The notes beneath the pieces were generated by a model. The model did not search any database. It saw only the letters and a program-made list of their open reading frames with translations, and was not told the DNA's origin. Both the position numbers and the translations under genes were made by a program. Shown here one piece after another: positions 8,363 through 16,921 of a DNA stretch of 64,000 bases; the stretch's first letter is position 1, and every line of letters begins with the position of its first letter. The stretch is from Planctomycetaceae bacterium (GTDB lineage: Bacteria; Planctomycetota; Planctomycetia; Planctomycetales; Planctomycetaceae), in contig JAKFWC010000023.1 of the NCBI GenBank assembly GCA_021732975.1, forward strand, positions 186,001 through 250,000, written 5' to 3'.

Positions 8363-9676
8363 TCACTCCCGCGGCGGAATCAACGCTCCGTTGAGTAACC
8401 GCACATTGGTGTCCGTTCCGTTGAGCCGCCACGCCTGTTTGCGTGGCAGGCGGCAGGTGATCGTTACGCGGTTTTCGTGATATTCACGGTTCGAGACTTC
8501 TGCATGCTCGGCGAGGTACGCGAAGAGTTTGCCGTTGCCCGCAGATGTTTCGACCTCCGCTTCGACGAACCCTTCGGCGAGTTGTTCCGCGACGAGCGCA
8601 GCCAGTCGGTCCAACCCTTGGCCGGTCACCGCACTTACCGAGGCCGCGTGCGCATACTTTGCCCGCAGCACGTCAATCGGTTCGCGATTTTCAACGCGGT
8701 CGACCTTGTTCAGCACGAGAACGTAGTTGCGGATTTCGACGCCGATCTCCGCGAGAACCTGCTCGACGGTTTCGACCTGTTGTTCGGCTTCCGGATTGCT
8801 GGCATCGACGACATGCAATAACACGTCAGCCTGCCGGGCTTCTTCGAGCGTGGATTTGAATGACGCCACCAACGAATGGGGCAGATCGCGAACGAACCCG
8901 ACGGTGTCGCTGAGGAGGACATCGCCCCAGCCGGGAATCGCCCATTTGCGCGTGCGGGTGTCGAGCGTGGCGAACAATTGATCGGCGATGTATACGTCCG
9001 CCCCGGTGAGCGCTTTCATGAGTGTGCTTTTGCCGGCGTTCGTGTAGCCGACAAGAGACACCAGTGCATGCGATTCCCGCTGGCTGACCATTCGTTCGCG
9101 ACGGATTTCGACTTCCGCAAGACGTTCTTTCAACTCTGTGATGCGGAGATCGATGAGCCGACGGTCGGTTTCGATCTGCTTTTCACCGGGACCGCGACTA
9201 GCACCGATGCCGCCGTCGATGCGCTCGAGGTGGGTCCACATCCGCTTTAAGCGGGTGCGGGTGTATTGCAGTTGAGCCAGTTCGACCTGCAGCTTCGCCT
9301 CATGCGTACGGGCATGGGTCGCGAAAATGTCGAGAATCAACTCGCTCCGGTCGACAATGATGCTGCCGGTTTCCTGCTCGAGCCGCCGTCCCTGAGCCGG
9401 GCTGAGGTTATTGTCGAAGATGACCAACTCGGCACCGGTCGCTTCGATCAGATCCTTCAGTTCAACGATTTTCCCTTTGCCCAAGCAGGTGCCGGGATGG
9501 GGCCGCTCGCGGTTCTGCACGAGCTCGCCGAGAACCTTCACCCCGGCGGTTTTGACGAGGCCCTTCAACTCATCGAGGGCGTGCTCTTTGGTCAGTTTGC
9601 GGTCGGGATCGGGAACCGACACAAGAATGGCCGTGCGATACTGGACTTTCAGTTCGTCACGAATAGGTTCGCCCAA
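8363..9676 (-). CDS. hflX: Ribosome-associated GTPase HflX
   Basis: HflX is a GTPase that binds 50S subunits and splits stalled ribosomes. Visible are the glycine-rich HflX domain (GTCLGKGKIVEL), the helical arm with LERIDGGIGASRGPGEKQ, and the G domain: G1 GYTNAGKST, G3 DTVGF, G4 NKVD and SAVTGQGL as G5. The C-terminal domain ends RLLNGALIPPRE. Length from a TTG at 9676 is 437 residues, normal for the family. The frame continues to an ATG at 9760, but that extension is an AT-rich stretch like the repeat at 63.6 kb and looks non-coding, so the TTG is preferred with moderate confidence. It is convergent with the CPXCG gene. Confidence 0.93.
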   Translation of the reverse strand: MGEPIRDELKVQYRTAILVSVPDPDRKLTKEHALDELKGLVKTAGVKVLGELVQNRERPHPGTCLGKGKIVELKDLIEATGAELVIFDNNLSPAQGRRLEQETGSIIVDRSELILDIFATHARTHEAKLQVELAQLQYTRTRLKRMWTHLERIDGGIGASRGPGEKQIETDRRLIDLRITELKERLAEVEIRRERMVSQRESHALVSLVGYTNAGKSTLMKALTGADVYIADQLFATLDTRTRKWAIPGWGDVLLSDTVGFVRDLPHSLVASFKSTLEEARQADVLLHVVDASNPEAEQQVETVEQVLAEIGVEIRNYVLVLNKVDRVENREPIDVLRAKYAHAASVSAVTGQGLDRLAALVAEQLAEGFVEAEVETSAGNGKLFAYLAEHAEVSNREYHENRVTITCRLPRKQAWRLNGTDTNVRLLNGALIPPRE

Positions 9677-9762
9677 GGGTGGATGTCTCGCTGGAGAAAG
9701 AAGCAGAAGGCAATGCAGAATGATAAGTGAAAAACGCAAAATGGGAAGATAGGAAATCACAA

Positions 9763-9824
9763 ATCCCAGCCCGGAGCGCGAGCAACGGAAGGTTTCATCC
9801 GTCGCTCGCGCTCCGGGCTGGGAT
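9763..9824. repeat. Inverted repeat, agcccggagcgcgag family (copy 1)
   Basis: Arms 9763-9788 and 9799-9824 pair almost perfectly (core CCCAGCCCGGAGCGCGAGC). It lies between hflX (start) and the aldose epimerase (stop at 9859). Further full copies are at 53589 and 61250, with half copies at 852-874 and 42246-42268. Confidence 0.87.
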
Positions 9825-9858
9825 CATGGAGAATCGATCCCGCCTTCAGGTTCGCGAA

Positions 9859-11055
9859 CTATTTCCCGACGACGGAAAATCGATGCACGGTTGTTTGCTT
9901 GTAGACTTCCCCCGGTTTCAACACGGTCGACGGGAATTCCGGTTGATTCGGCGAATCCGGGAAATGCTGGGCTTCAAGACACAACGCCCCGTGCTTGCCC
10001 GCATTGCCGGTTTCGGGCGTGCCGGCTAAAAAATTGCCGGTGTAGAACTGGATACCCGGTTCCGTGGTGAGGATTTCCATCACGCGGCCGGATTGCGGTT
10101 CGACGACTTTCGCCGCGGGACGCAATTCGCCGCTCTTGCCGTTCACCACCCAGCAATGATCGTAGCCGCCGTTGCCGTTCACCGGTTCCGTGATGCGTTC
10201 GCCGATTTTGTGCGGCGAAGTGAAATCCATCGGCGTCCCGGTGACAGCAGCCAGCTCACCGGTGGGAATGCCCGCTTCGTCGACCGGCAGATACTTGTCG
10301 CCGGTGAGTGTCAGTTCGGTATCGAGAATCGTCGCCTGTTCGCCGCCGGAAAGATTCCAGTAACAGTGATTCGTCAAATTAAGGACCGTCGCCTTGTCAG
10401 TCGTGGCTTCGTAATCAATGGCGAGTTCGTTCTTGTCGTTGAGGGTGTAAACCACGCGGACGGTCAATTGCCCCGGGTAGTTTTCTTCGCCGTCGGGACT
10501 GACATAGGAAAACTGCACGCCCACGTGATCGGCCGCCTGCACCTTTTCATGCAGCCAGACACGTTTGTTAAAGCCGACATTGCCCCCGTGGAGATGGCTC
10601 GGGGCGTTGTTGGTGGCGAGTTGGTAGGTTTCGCCATCGAGCGTGAACTTGCCGTTGGCGATCCGGTTCGAGTAGCGACCACAGATGCCGCCGAAATAGG
10701 GGGCATTCGCGAGGTATCCGTTGAGGTCATTGAATCCCAGCGTGACATTGGCGGACTTGCCATTCTTGTCGGGTACATTCACCGCGGTGACAGTCGCACC
10801 AAGGTTGATCAGCCCGACGCGCATGCCGTTGCGGTTGGTCAGGCTGTAATGGACGATTTCGGCTCCATCGGGCGTGGTGCCGAACGGTTCGGATTGGATG
10901 GTAAGCATCGAGGTTTCCTCAGAAGCGGTCGCGGGGGCCAGGTCGGTGTTCGGCGCTTTGCTGGGTTTGTCGGCGGGACGTTGACTGCCGCAGCCAGTGA
11001 CCCATCCCATCATCGCTACGGTCAGTCCCCAGCGAACAGTCTCAACAATTTTCAT
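9859..11055 (-). CDS. galM: Aldose 1-epimerase (galactose mutarotase), lipoprotein form
   Basis: Aldose 1-epimerase interconverts alpha and beta anomers of hexoses. The catalytic His residues lie in SHLHGGNVGFNKRVW and NLTNHCYWNLSG, and the catalytic Glu in CLEAQHFPDSPN near the C-terminus, in the usual order. The 398-residue protein has an N-terminal signal with lipobox WVTGC (Cys 22), so it is predicted to be a lipoprotein outside the inner membrane, unlike the cytoplasmic E. coli enzyme. Residues 23-50 are a low-complexity Ala/Pro/Ser linker. This suggests action on sugars released outside the cytoplasm. It is divergent from the sigma factor, 305 bp away. Confidence 0.93.
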   Translation of the reverse strand: MKIVETVRWGLTVAMMGWVTGCGSQRPADKPSKAPNTDLAPATASEETSMLTIQSEPFGTTPDGAEIVHYSLTNRNGMRVGLINLGATVTAVNVPDKNGKSANVTLGFNDLNGYLANAPYFGGICGRYSNRIANGKFTLDGETYQLATNNAPSHLHGGNVGFNKRVWLHEKVQAADHVGVQFSYVSPDGEENYPGQLTVRVVYTLNDKNELAIDYEATTDKATVLNLTNHCYWNLSGGEQATILDTELTLTGDKYLPVDEAGIPTGELAAVTGTPMDFTSPHKIGERITEPVNGNGGYDHCWVVNGKSGELRPAAKVVEPQSGRVMEILTTEPGIQFYTGNFLAGTPETGNAGKHGALCLEAQHFPDSPNQPEFPSTVLKPGEVYKQTTVHRFSVVGK

Positions 11056-11360
11056 GGTGGTCTTCCCGGCCGAGCGCGGCGATCAGAAGGAAACGATTGG
11101 TAGCGGCGTATCTTGCGGAGTCGACGCGCGGGAGGTCAAGCGTCGGAGGGCAGGTGGTGGGATCGGCTCGAGGTGCGAAACCGCGAGCGCACAACGGGGG
11201 CGTCAATCGGGAAATGGGGGACCGGCCGGATTTGCCACTCGGTACGGAATTGAAAGCCAAATCTCTGTTGCGTCTTGCCGTCGGGGTGGGCAAACTGAAA
11301 TTGGGCTCCTTTCTTCCAACAGTCGACTCCGCGGCAACGTAGGTAGCTGTGGAGCAATTC
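11056..11360. other. 305-bp divergent intergenic region
   Basis: No gene is supported here; the open frames lack family motifs and clear ribosome binding sites. It must hold the promoters for the epimerase (minus) and the ECF sigma operon (plus), but I see no convincing -35/-10 pair. Confidence 0.5.
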
Positions 11361-12032
11361 ATGAAACAGGTCATGACCCGTCCGGACATTGATGTTCAGA
11401 CGCCGGAGACGCTGGCGGGAGTCGGAAACGAGGCTCTCCTGGTGGAAGAGGCGCGCCGGGGAAATACGGCTGCGTTCGGAGAGCTCGTTCACCGCTACGA
11501 ACGCCGCGTGATGCGGGTCATCGGTCAGTTTGTGGCAGACTCCATTCAGGTGGAAGATCTTGCTCAGGAAACGTTCATCCGGGCCTTTCAGCGGTTAGAC
11601 CAATTTGATCCGTCGCGGCGGTTCGGTCCGTGGCTGTTTCGGATTGGCGTGAATCTCACGCTCGACTATCTTCGCCGCCGCAAACGTCGAGGGTGGTGGG
11701 CATTATTTAGCGATTCGACCGGAGACCGCCCGCCCGATCCGGCGTGCGAAGATCCGCGGGAGACGCTCGATCTCAGTCAGGAAGTGCAACGGGTGCTGGA
11801 ACAGCTTCCGGAAAATTACCGGACGGTGATTGTCCTGCGGGATTTGGAAAACTTCTCGACTTCAGAAATTGCGGCGATTCTCAATCGGAAAGAAGCGACG
11901 ATCCGATGGCGATTGGCGGAGGCCCGGACACGGTTCCAGCAATTGTGGACGAAACGAATCAATCGCGCCGGCGGGACAGCCGGGGTGTCCGATACGGACA
12001 GTGCGAAGACGGATGATGAAGTGGCAGAGTGA
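11361..12032 (+). CDS. RNA polymerase ECF-type sigma factor
   Basis: This 223-residue protein is a sigma-70 family ECF sigma factor that directs RNA polymerase to a specific set of promoters. Region 2 spans about residues 35-105 (ELVHRYERRVMRVIGQF, VEDLAQETFIRAFQRL, then WLFRIGVNLTLDYLRRR), and region 4 about 140-195 (LPENYRTVIVLRDLENF, then TSEIAAILNRKEATIRWRL). The ATG at 11361 has GGAG 6 nt upstream; a GTG at 11349 is also in frame. The next gene, 58 bp downstream, encodes a zinc anti-sigma factor, so the pair is probably one operon and autoregulated, which is usual for ECF sigma factors. Confidence 0.93.
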   Translation: MKQVMTRPDIDVQTPETLAGVGNEALLVEEARRGNTAAFGELVHRYERRVMRVIGQFVADSIQVEDLAQETFIRAFQRLDQFDPSRRFGPWLFRIGVNLTLDYLRRRKRRGWWALFSDSTGDRPPDPACEDPRETLDLSQEVQRVLEQLPENYRTVIVLRDLENFSTSEIAAILNRKEATIRWRLAEARTRFQQLWTKRINRAGGTAGVSDTDSAKTDDEVAE

Positions 12033-12090
12033 TCCGTTCGAGCGGAATCGCGGGCTGTGTGTGTTGTACGTGAATGAATGAGGGTGTGGA

Positions 12091-12603
12091 ATGGACTGTC
12101 GGCAAATTCAGCCCTTGTTGGCGTTAGCGGTCGGACAAGACCTGCCGGACGAAACGTTCGAGCGGTCGGTGACCTTGCATCTTCAACAGTGCCCCTCCTG
12201 CCGCGAGCGACGCCAGGCATTGGCGATGTCCCGCGCGGTGTTGCAGGATGCTCAGCGGAGCGCGCGCTCGACCGGCGGCTTGTGGCCGCGCATTGCCGTG
12301 CAACTGGCACGGTTGGAACGCCGCCCGCCGTTGGCGCGATTCAATGTGTGGGTACCAACCGCCGTGGCCGCGCTGGCATGCAGCATTCTCGTGACCGTCG
12401 CCGCGATCGAAGTCCATCAGAAGGTGAATCCCGGCTCCGCGCCGCTAGTGCGATCATTGCAGCCCAAGCCGCGGAACCTCTTCATCAGCGACCCCGCGTT
12501 CTCCCGCTCGCGCGGCCAGATGCTCTCCGAGGAAGATGTTGCCCAGTGGCGTCAAAGCCAGGGAGAATCACTGAAACCGGCCAGCTACCAACCAGATTTC
12601 TAG
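12091..12603 (+). CDS. Zinc-finger (zf-HC2) anti-sigma factor
   Basis: The 170-residue product has the ZAS-type motif H30xxxC34xxC37 plus an N-terminal Cys3, the zinc-binding fold that clamps ECF sigma factors. A single membrane segment lies at about 86-108 (VWVPTAVAALACSILVTVAA), with a periplasmic C-terminus of about 60 residues. It lies directly after the ECF sigma gene, its presumed partner. The inducing signal is unknown. Start MDCRQIQPLL fits the family. Confidence 0.9.
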   Translation: MDCRQIQPLLALAVGQDLPDETFERSVTLHLQQCPSCRERRQALAMSRAVLQDAQRSARSTGGLWPRIAVQLARLERRPPLARFNVWVPTAVAALACSILVTVAAIEVHQKVNPGSAPLVRSLQPKPRNLFISDPAFSRSRGQMLSEEDVAQWRQSQGESLKPASYQPDF

Positions 12604-12712
12604 TCTTAACGAGCCGAAAGCGTAAGCGACGGATATTCGCACTCCCCGTTGCGTAGTGCCTTCTCACGGAAGAGACTGCCGACTATCTCAGAGCTGGTCA
12701 TGTGGTTGTCCG

Positions 12713-13280
12713 TTACGGATCGCGTTTTAGTGTGGATTTAGCTGAATCGGCCACCGTGACCAACGCCGCACCCATCATGATCACATCCTTGATTACCAAT
12801 CGGCCGGCTCCGCTCAGATAGGGAAATCCGTGCGTGGGATCGCCCCAGATTCGGTACCCAGCATTCCGGAGTCGTGATGAGGAATGACAGCGTCACGAAG
12901 GACATGATAAAGACCAGAAAACTTCCCAACGCTGCGACCTTCGGAAACCAGGAGTGCAAGCTGAGCATGACGCCGTACAGGACAATCGCTGTGCCCAGCC
13001 CCAGTGCAAATGGGTAGGTACCGTTAGTTTCATGCCACGCGCGGTTGGCGGGAACCAACGCCCCTTCCGGGTTCTTGTGTTCCTTATAGTGCGTGGGGTC
13101 GGCATAGAAGAAACTCATCAGCGGACTGTTCGCTACGAAAGGAACGATCCCGTCGGCTTCATACCGGGCGATCTTCAAGCCGCCGATCCAGACCAGCACG
13201 ACGACTAATCCGATGAGGCTGACAATCACTCCCACTCGGTCCATCTGGGTGGCCCATTCCAGAATGCTGCGAAGGTTCAT
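12713..13280 (-). pseudogene. RclC/DUF417 (YkgB-like) membrane protein, frameshifted
   Basis: The gene encodes a DUF417 inner-membrane protein related to RclC, which in E. coli belongs to the reactive-chlorine response. The start at 13280 (MNLRSILEWATQ) has AGGAGAGG just upstream. Four hydrophobic segments can be followed up to TTPECWVPNLG near 12855. There the frame is lost at a run of four G: the original frame ends at 12738 with an unrelated tail, while the neighbouring frame carries the expected conserved end (HGFPYLSGAGRLVIKD, then MGAALVTVADSAKS) and stops at 12713. The total, 568 nt, is not a multiple of three. It is either a real frameshift or a base-calling error in the G run. Confidence 0.8.
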
Positions 13281-13366
13281 TTCCTCTCCTACTGTCAGGT
13301 GGTGAAAGGGTGGTGGAGCAGAACTTTCCGAGCCACCGTTCATGTACCTGAAGTATCGACGACGGG

Positions 13367-13780
13367 TCAGCGGGTCAGAATGGGCGCACGGGGCGAAAGC
13401 ATGGACAGATTGCTCCCGCCGCGGATTTCCGTTTCAAACTCGCGAAAGAATGTCGGCGAGTAGCCCGTCGCTTTTTTGAACATGCGACTGAAGTAAAGCT
13501 CGTCTTCAAAGCCCACTTCGCGGGCCACTTCTTTCACCGGCTTCAGCGTGTGCAACAGTTGCCATTTTGCGTGGGTCAGAAGCCGCTCGCGGATGAGTTC
13601 CGTGAGGGACTTCCCAAGTTGTTCCCGTACCACACGGCCGAGCGTTTTTACCGGCATGTGCAGCCGTTCGGCATAGTCCGACGGTGCATGAAGCGTGCAA
13701 TAGTGTTCTTCAATCAGCACCTTTAACGGACTGAGGATCGGATGCCGCTGCTTGTTTCCTTCTGTCGCGCAGCGGCGCGC
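13367..13780 (-). pseudogene. AraC-family regulator, C-terminal DNA-binding domain only
   Basis: The product is an AraC/XylS double helix-turn-helix domain of about 135 residues: HPILSPLKVLIEEHYC, LHMPVKTLGRVVREQLGKS, VKEVAREVGFEDELYFSR and MFKKATGYSPTFFRE. The N-terminal sensing domain is absent. Just upstream (about 13780) the sequence turns into another frame that encodes the beginning of a ChrB C-terminal domain, so the regulator appears to have been cut by a deletion. The frame is open to 13792, but no convincing start lies in it. A protein could in principle be made, but this is annotated as a remnant. It lies 87 bp upstream of the RclC-like gene, so it may once have regulated it. Confidence 0.78.
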
Positions 13781-13886
13781 CGCGTGGTACAAAACGAAAT
13801 TCCGCCTGCGGGTCGATTTCGCGCTGGATCAGCCACGCGCAGCCGATGCGGTCGATCCCGACGTTTTCCCACGTCACCCATTTCAT
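13710..13886 (-). pseudogene. Chromate resistance ChrB, C-terminal domain gene, truncated
   Basis: The ATG at 13886 has GGTGGAGGA 9 nt upstream and lies 6 bp after the chrB N-domain stop. The first 35 residues (KWVTWENVGIDRIGCAWLIQ, then REIDPQAEFRFVPRG) match the start of the ChrB C-terminal (Chrome_Resist) domain, normally over 130 residues long. After about residue 35 the frame runs through AraC-gene DNA for 23 codons and stops at 13710. The gene is therefore cut at about 13780 and joined to the AraC remnant. Confidence 0.8.
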
Positions 13887-13892
13887 GGCACG

Positions 13893-14321
13893 CTATCCTC
13901 CACCTGCCACAAGCAGCTTGTCTCGCGTCTGCCGACCCAATTCGGAGGCAAAGAAGTCGCGAGCCGCAGTTTCCTGGTATCGCTTGGACAGAGCGGCCAG
14001 GTCGCGATTCTTCTTCTTGAGGTCTGACAGAATCTCGCGGTACTCGATTTCGATCGGTTCGATGAATTGCCGGCGCAAGGCTTCACTGTCGGTGGCGTAG
14101 AGTTGGTCCGCCTGCCAGAGTACGGCTTCGCCCTTGAGTTCCGTAATTTCCGCCGCGAGCCACTGGAACTGTTCCTGTGTCCGGGGCGTTTGCGGCAACA
14201 CCCAGACCGCATCCTGTAAAGCGATTGCTCCCAGTTGCTTGAGCTTGCGCCAGACGAAGACTCGCCCTGCCGTCGGCTCGCGGGGGATGCGGTAGACGAG
14301 CAACAACCAGTGTGTCGCCAT
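13893..14321 (-). CDS. chrB: Chromate resistance ChrB, N-terminal domain protein
   Basis: The 142-residue product (MATHWLLLVYRIPREPT, then VFVWRKLKQLGAIALQDAVW) matches the N-terminal domain of ChrB, a chromate-sensing regulator of chromate efflux. In many bacteria ChrB is one polypeptide; here the N- and C-domains are separate adjacent genes, 6 bp apart. The C-terminal half is helical and charged (YREILSDLKKKNRDLAAL). It lies 13 bp after chrA in the order chrA-chrB(N)-chrB(C). With the C-domain gene truncated, regulation may be impaired. The start at 14321 is preferred over 14372, which would overlap chrA. Confidence 0.88.
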   Translation of the reverse strand: MATHWLLLVYRIPREPTAGRVFVWRKLKQLGAIALQDAVWVLPQTPRTQEQFQWLAAEITELKGEAVLWQADQLYATDSEALRRQFIEPIEIEYREILSDLKKKNRDLAALSKRYQETAARDFFASELGRQTRDKLLVAGGG

Positions 14322-14334
14322 GCGGGTTCTCGTC

Positions 14335-15576
14335 TCATGGATGCACGAAGGGAAAGAGCAACAGCCCGGCAACGGCGGCCCCGATCACGATGATCGGCTC
14401 CGACAGTTTCTTGAACCGCAATAGCAGGCCGACCGTGATCAGCAGAATCGCGATCTTGGGGTAATCAGGGTTCCAGCTATCCGTGAAAATCGTGCGGCGT
14501 CCCAGAACCACGCAGGCTCCCGCGATCGCACCCACGGCTGCCGCCGTCACACCGTCCACGAACGCGATGATTCCCGGTCGCTTGCCGTGCTTCTTGAAAT
14601 ACGGGGCGGGAATGATCGTGAACAGGTAACACGGGAGAAACGTCGCCAGAGCGGCAACGGATGCGCCGGTGAGGCCGGTCCAGAAATCGGTGCCGCGTCC
14701 CGTCACGATGTACCCAATGAAGCCGACTGTGATGACCACGGGTCCGGGGGTAATCATGGCCACGGCGACCGCGTCGAGAAACTCCTGGTCGTTGAGCCAG
14801 CCATACTCCTTGACGACGCCGCCGTACAGAAACGGCACAATGGCCAATCCGCTGCCGAACACGAACGCACCGGCTTTGGTGAAGAAGATCGCGATCTGTG
14901 TGAGCAGCTCGTTTAACGAGGCTTTCGCTCCTGGAGCTGCCGCGATCAGCAATGGGGGAGCGATACTGGCCACCGTGGTCGTGGGCGCGGCTTTGCGGGG
15001 CCATGTCCGGACGGTCCAAACGATCACTCCGGCCCCCAGAAACAGCCAGATACTCTCTGACTCCGTAATGATTGTGACGGCGGCGCTGGCCAGATAAATG
15101 GCCCACAGCAGCCCGTTCTTGCCAATGGTTTTCTGAGTCAGCTTGTAGGCACTGAGTGTGATAATCCCGATCACCGCCGCCCCGACGCCGTAGAACACCG
15201 CCTGCATCCAACTGATGCCACCGTATTCGACATACGCCCACCCCAGCGCCAACACCATCAGAAACGATGGCAGAACAAACGCCACACCGACTAACGTTGC
15301 CCCCAGTACGCCGTAGTGAACGAATCCGAGATAGATCGCCAGCTGTGCGGCCAACGGTCCCGGCATGAGCTGCGCCAGCGTCAGCCCTTCCTTGTATTCG
15401 GCCTCGCTGATCCACTTCCGCTGCTCAACGAGATCGCGGTGCATATAGCCCACGAGTGCCACGGGACCACCAAAGCCGATGGTCCCGAGTTTCAGCGCGT
15501 AGCCGACCAAATCCGACAGCCGGTACCCGGCCTTCGAAACTGTACTTGTGCTTGCGGGTGGAGATTCTTCGCTCAT
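14335..15576 (-). CDS. chrA: Chromate efflux transporter ChrA
   Basis: ChrA exports chromate across the inner membrane. The 413-residue long-chain form has two homologous halves: the first begins LVGYALKLGTIGFGGPVALVGYMHRDLVEQRKWIS-like sequence with LTLAQLMPGPLAAQLAIYLG, and the second begins near residue 225 with FFTKAGAFVFGSGLAIVPFL and AMITPGPVVITVGFIGY. About ten hydrophobic segments are visible. Start MSEESPPAST at 15576 is preferred over 15618, with GGCGAGG upstream. It is first of three genes in the chr operon and is divergent from the His-rich protein at 15816. Confidence 0.93.
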   Translation of the reverse strand: MSEESPPASTSTVSKAGYRLSDLVGYALKLGTIGFGGPVALVGYMHRDLVEQRKWISEAEYKEGLTLAQLMPGPLAAQLAIYLGFVHYGVLGATLVGVAFVLPSFLMVLALGWAYVEYGGISWMQAVFYGVGAAVIGIITLSAYKLTQKTIGKNGLLWAIYLASAAVTIITESESIWLFLGAGVIVWTVRTWPRKAAPTTTVASIAPPLLIAAAPGAKASLNELLTQIAIFFTKAGAFVFGSGLAIVPFLYGGVVKEYGWLNDQEFLDAVAVAMITPGPVVITVGFIGYIVTGRGTDFWTGLTGASVAALATFLPCYLFTIIPAPYFKKHGKRPGIIAFVDGVTAAAVGAIAGACVVLGRRTIFTDSWNPDYPKIAILLITVGLLLRFKKLSEPIIVIGAAVAGLLLFPFVHP

Positions 15577-15815
15577 CCAGAGACGCCTCGCCGGAGTGTA
15601 ACCACGGTTACTTGGCAAGCGTATCGCGAATGGTCCGTGACGGCAAGCCGCGTTTCAGTCCATTGATCGGGTGTGAAACGGAGAGCATCGCGGTTCCTGA
15701 CTTTCTGGCCAATTCGCAAGGAATTGGAGGCAAAGTGATTCGGAGTTTGGGATGTTCTGGATTTGACCTGTGGAATGACGTATGCTCTCAATGGTGTATT
15801 TCCAACGAGAAAGTC

Positions 15816-16325
15816 ATGTTCCGGAAAATCCTCGCCCTGCTCCTGCTGCCGTGCATGCTGATGTCTCAATCAGCCGTGTTCGGTCACGCGCATGGCGGAA
15901 GTGAACCGACAGGGCATGGGCTTCGCCCGCACCTCCATGCTGCGGGAACTTCGCGTGGGCACGGACACCCTCATCAAGCGGCGGGTGGACACGGGTATCA
16001 TTCTCATGGGCAGCATTCTCATGAGCATGGTCATCACCATCACGATGATGAGGGCCAGCATTCGACGACCGGATCGCTGCCGGTAACGCCCTCCGAGCAT
16101 GACTCAGGCGCAGTTTACATCCATTGCGTCGATGCCGTTGCTATTTCAAGGGTGGCCGTGGAGTTGGAATTCCCTGTCTTGATGGGCTGGGTTTTCGATT
16201 CAACAAGCCCGGCCGATGTTTTGGCATTCGCGGTCTCAAGCGAGGCCGCGCGGTGGGCCAATGCGCCCCCATTACGCGGGCCTTCGTGCCCGCTCTATCT
16301 CCGGCAGCTCACGCTTCTGATTTGA
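15816..16325 (+). CDS. His-rich exported protein, probable metal binding
   Basis: The 169-residue product has a signal peptide (hydrophobic 5-22, then SAVFGHAHGG) and an extremely His/Gly-rich stretch at residues about 24-80, with runs such as HSHEHGHHHHDDEG. Such segments bind Zn, Ni, Co or Cu. The C-terminal half is not recognised. It precedes a CzcB-type adaptor by 224 bp, a placement fitting a periplasmic metal buffer for an RND metal-efflux system (inference). No RND pump gene is present in the window because the island begins inside the adaptor. Confidence 0.78.
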   Translation: MFRKILALLLLPCMLMSQSAVFGHAHGGSEPTGHGLRPHLHAAGTSRGHGHPHQAAGGHGYHSHGQHSHEHGHHHHDDEGQHSTTGSLPVTPSEHDSGAVYIHCVDAVAISRVAVELEFPVLMGWVFDSTSPADVLAFAVSSEAARWANAPPLRGPSCPLYLRQLTLLI

Positions 16326-16549
16326 GCCGCCTCGGTACTGCGAGTCTCGCGCCAATATCGCGTCTCGCATTCTTGCTGCGTGTCGGATGATTGCGCTTTC
16401 GCGCAGTCGCGGGCCCTTCTTCAGCGCCCGTTTCAGAACAGCTTTACGGGTCGCGACTCGTTATACGGCGAGGACGAGTCGCGTGACTAACGCTCTCAGG
16501 CACGGGGCTGTTGGCCTTACGTGATCCCGTTGTCGGAAAGATTTGATTT

Positions 16550-16921
16550 ATGGCATCCAATTCACTCTTCAAGACGATCGTCAAGCCACTGCTCGCCATC
16601 GCTCTCCTCGGCGGAATGGGTGCGGTGGGTTTCGCCACTCGTAACTCCTGGTTGCCGCTGTTGCGACACGATGCCCCCGTGGCTTCGGTGGTGGCTTCGT
16701 CCGCAACTGCTGCTGAGGCTGCGCCGTCGGAAAGTCTATTACTCTCGGATCAGGCGATCGACAACCTGAAGTTGAAGGCGAAGGCGATCCAGCCGCAGAC
16801 CTATTGGAAGACGATCCAGGTGCCCGGCATGGTGACCGACCAGCCGGGCCGAAGCGATCGGGGAGTCGTCACCCCTGTGACCGGCGTGGTGACTCGAATC
16901 AACTATTTTCCCGGTGAATGA
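16550..16921 (+). pseudogene. RND efflux periplasmic adaptor (CzcB/CusB-like), truncated
   Basis: The 123-residue product has an N-terminal anchor (about 8-27), then [20 protein letters not shown] and [18 protein letters not shown], the beginning of the barrel-sandwich (lipoyl-like) domain of HlyD-type adaptors. Complete CzcB/CusB-type proteins run to about 400 or more residues and continue after PGE with VxxGxxL. Here the next codon is a stop at 16919 and the DNA turns into antisense methylase sequence. The rest of the efflux operon is not in this window, so the gene was cut by insertion or rearrangement. Confidence 0.85.

Noticed and set aside
9677-9760. N-terminal extension of HflX to an ATG at 9760
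   Set aside because: The extra residues are hydrophobic and encoded by an AT-rich stretch related to the 63.6 kb repeat; no HflX family member has such a start.
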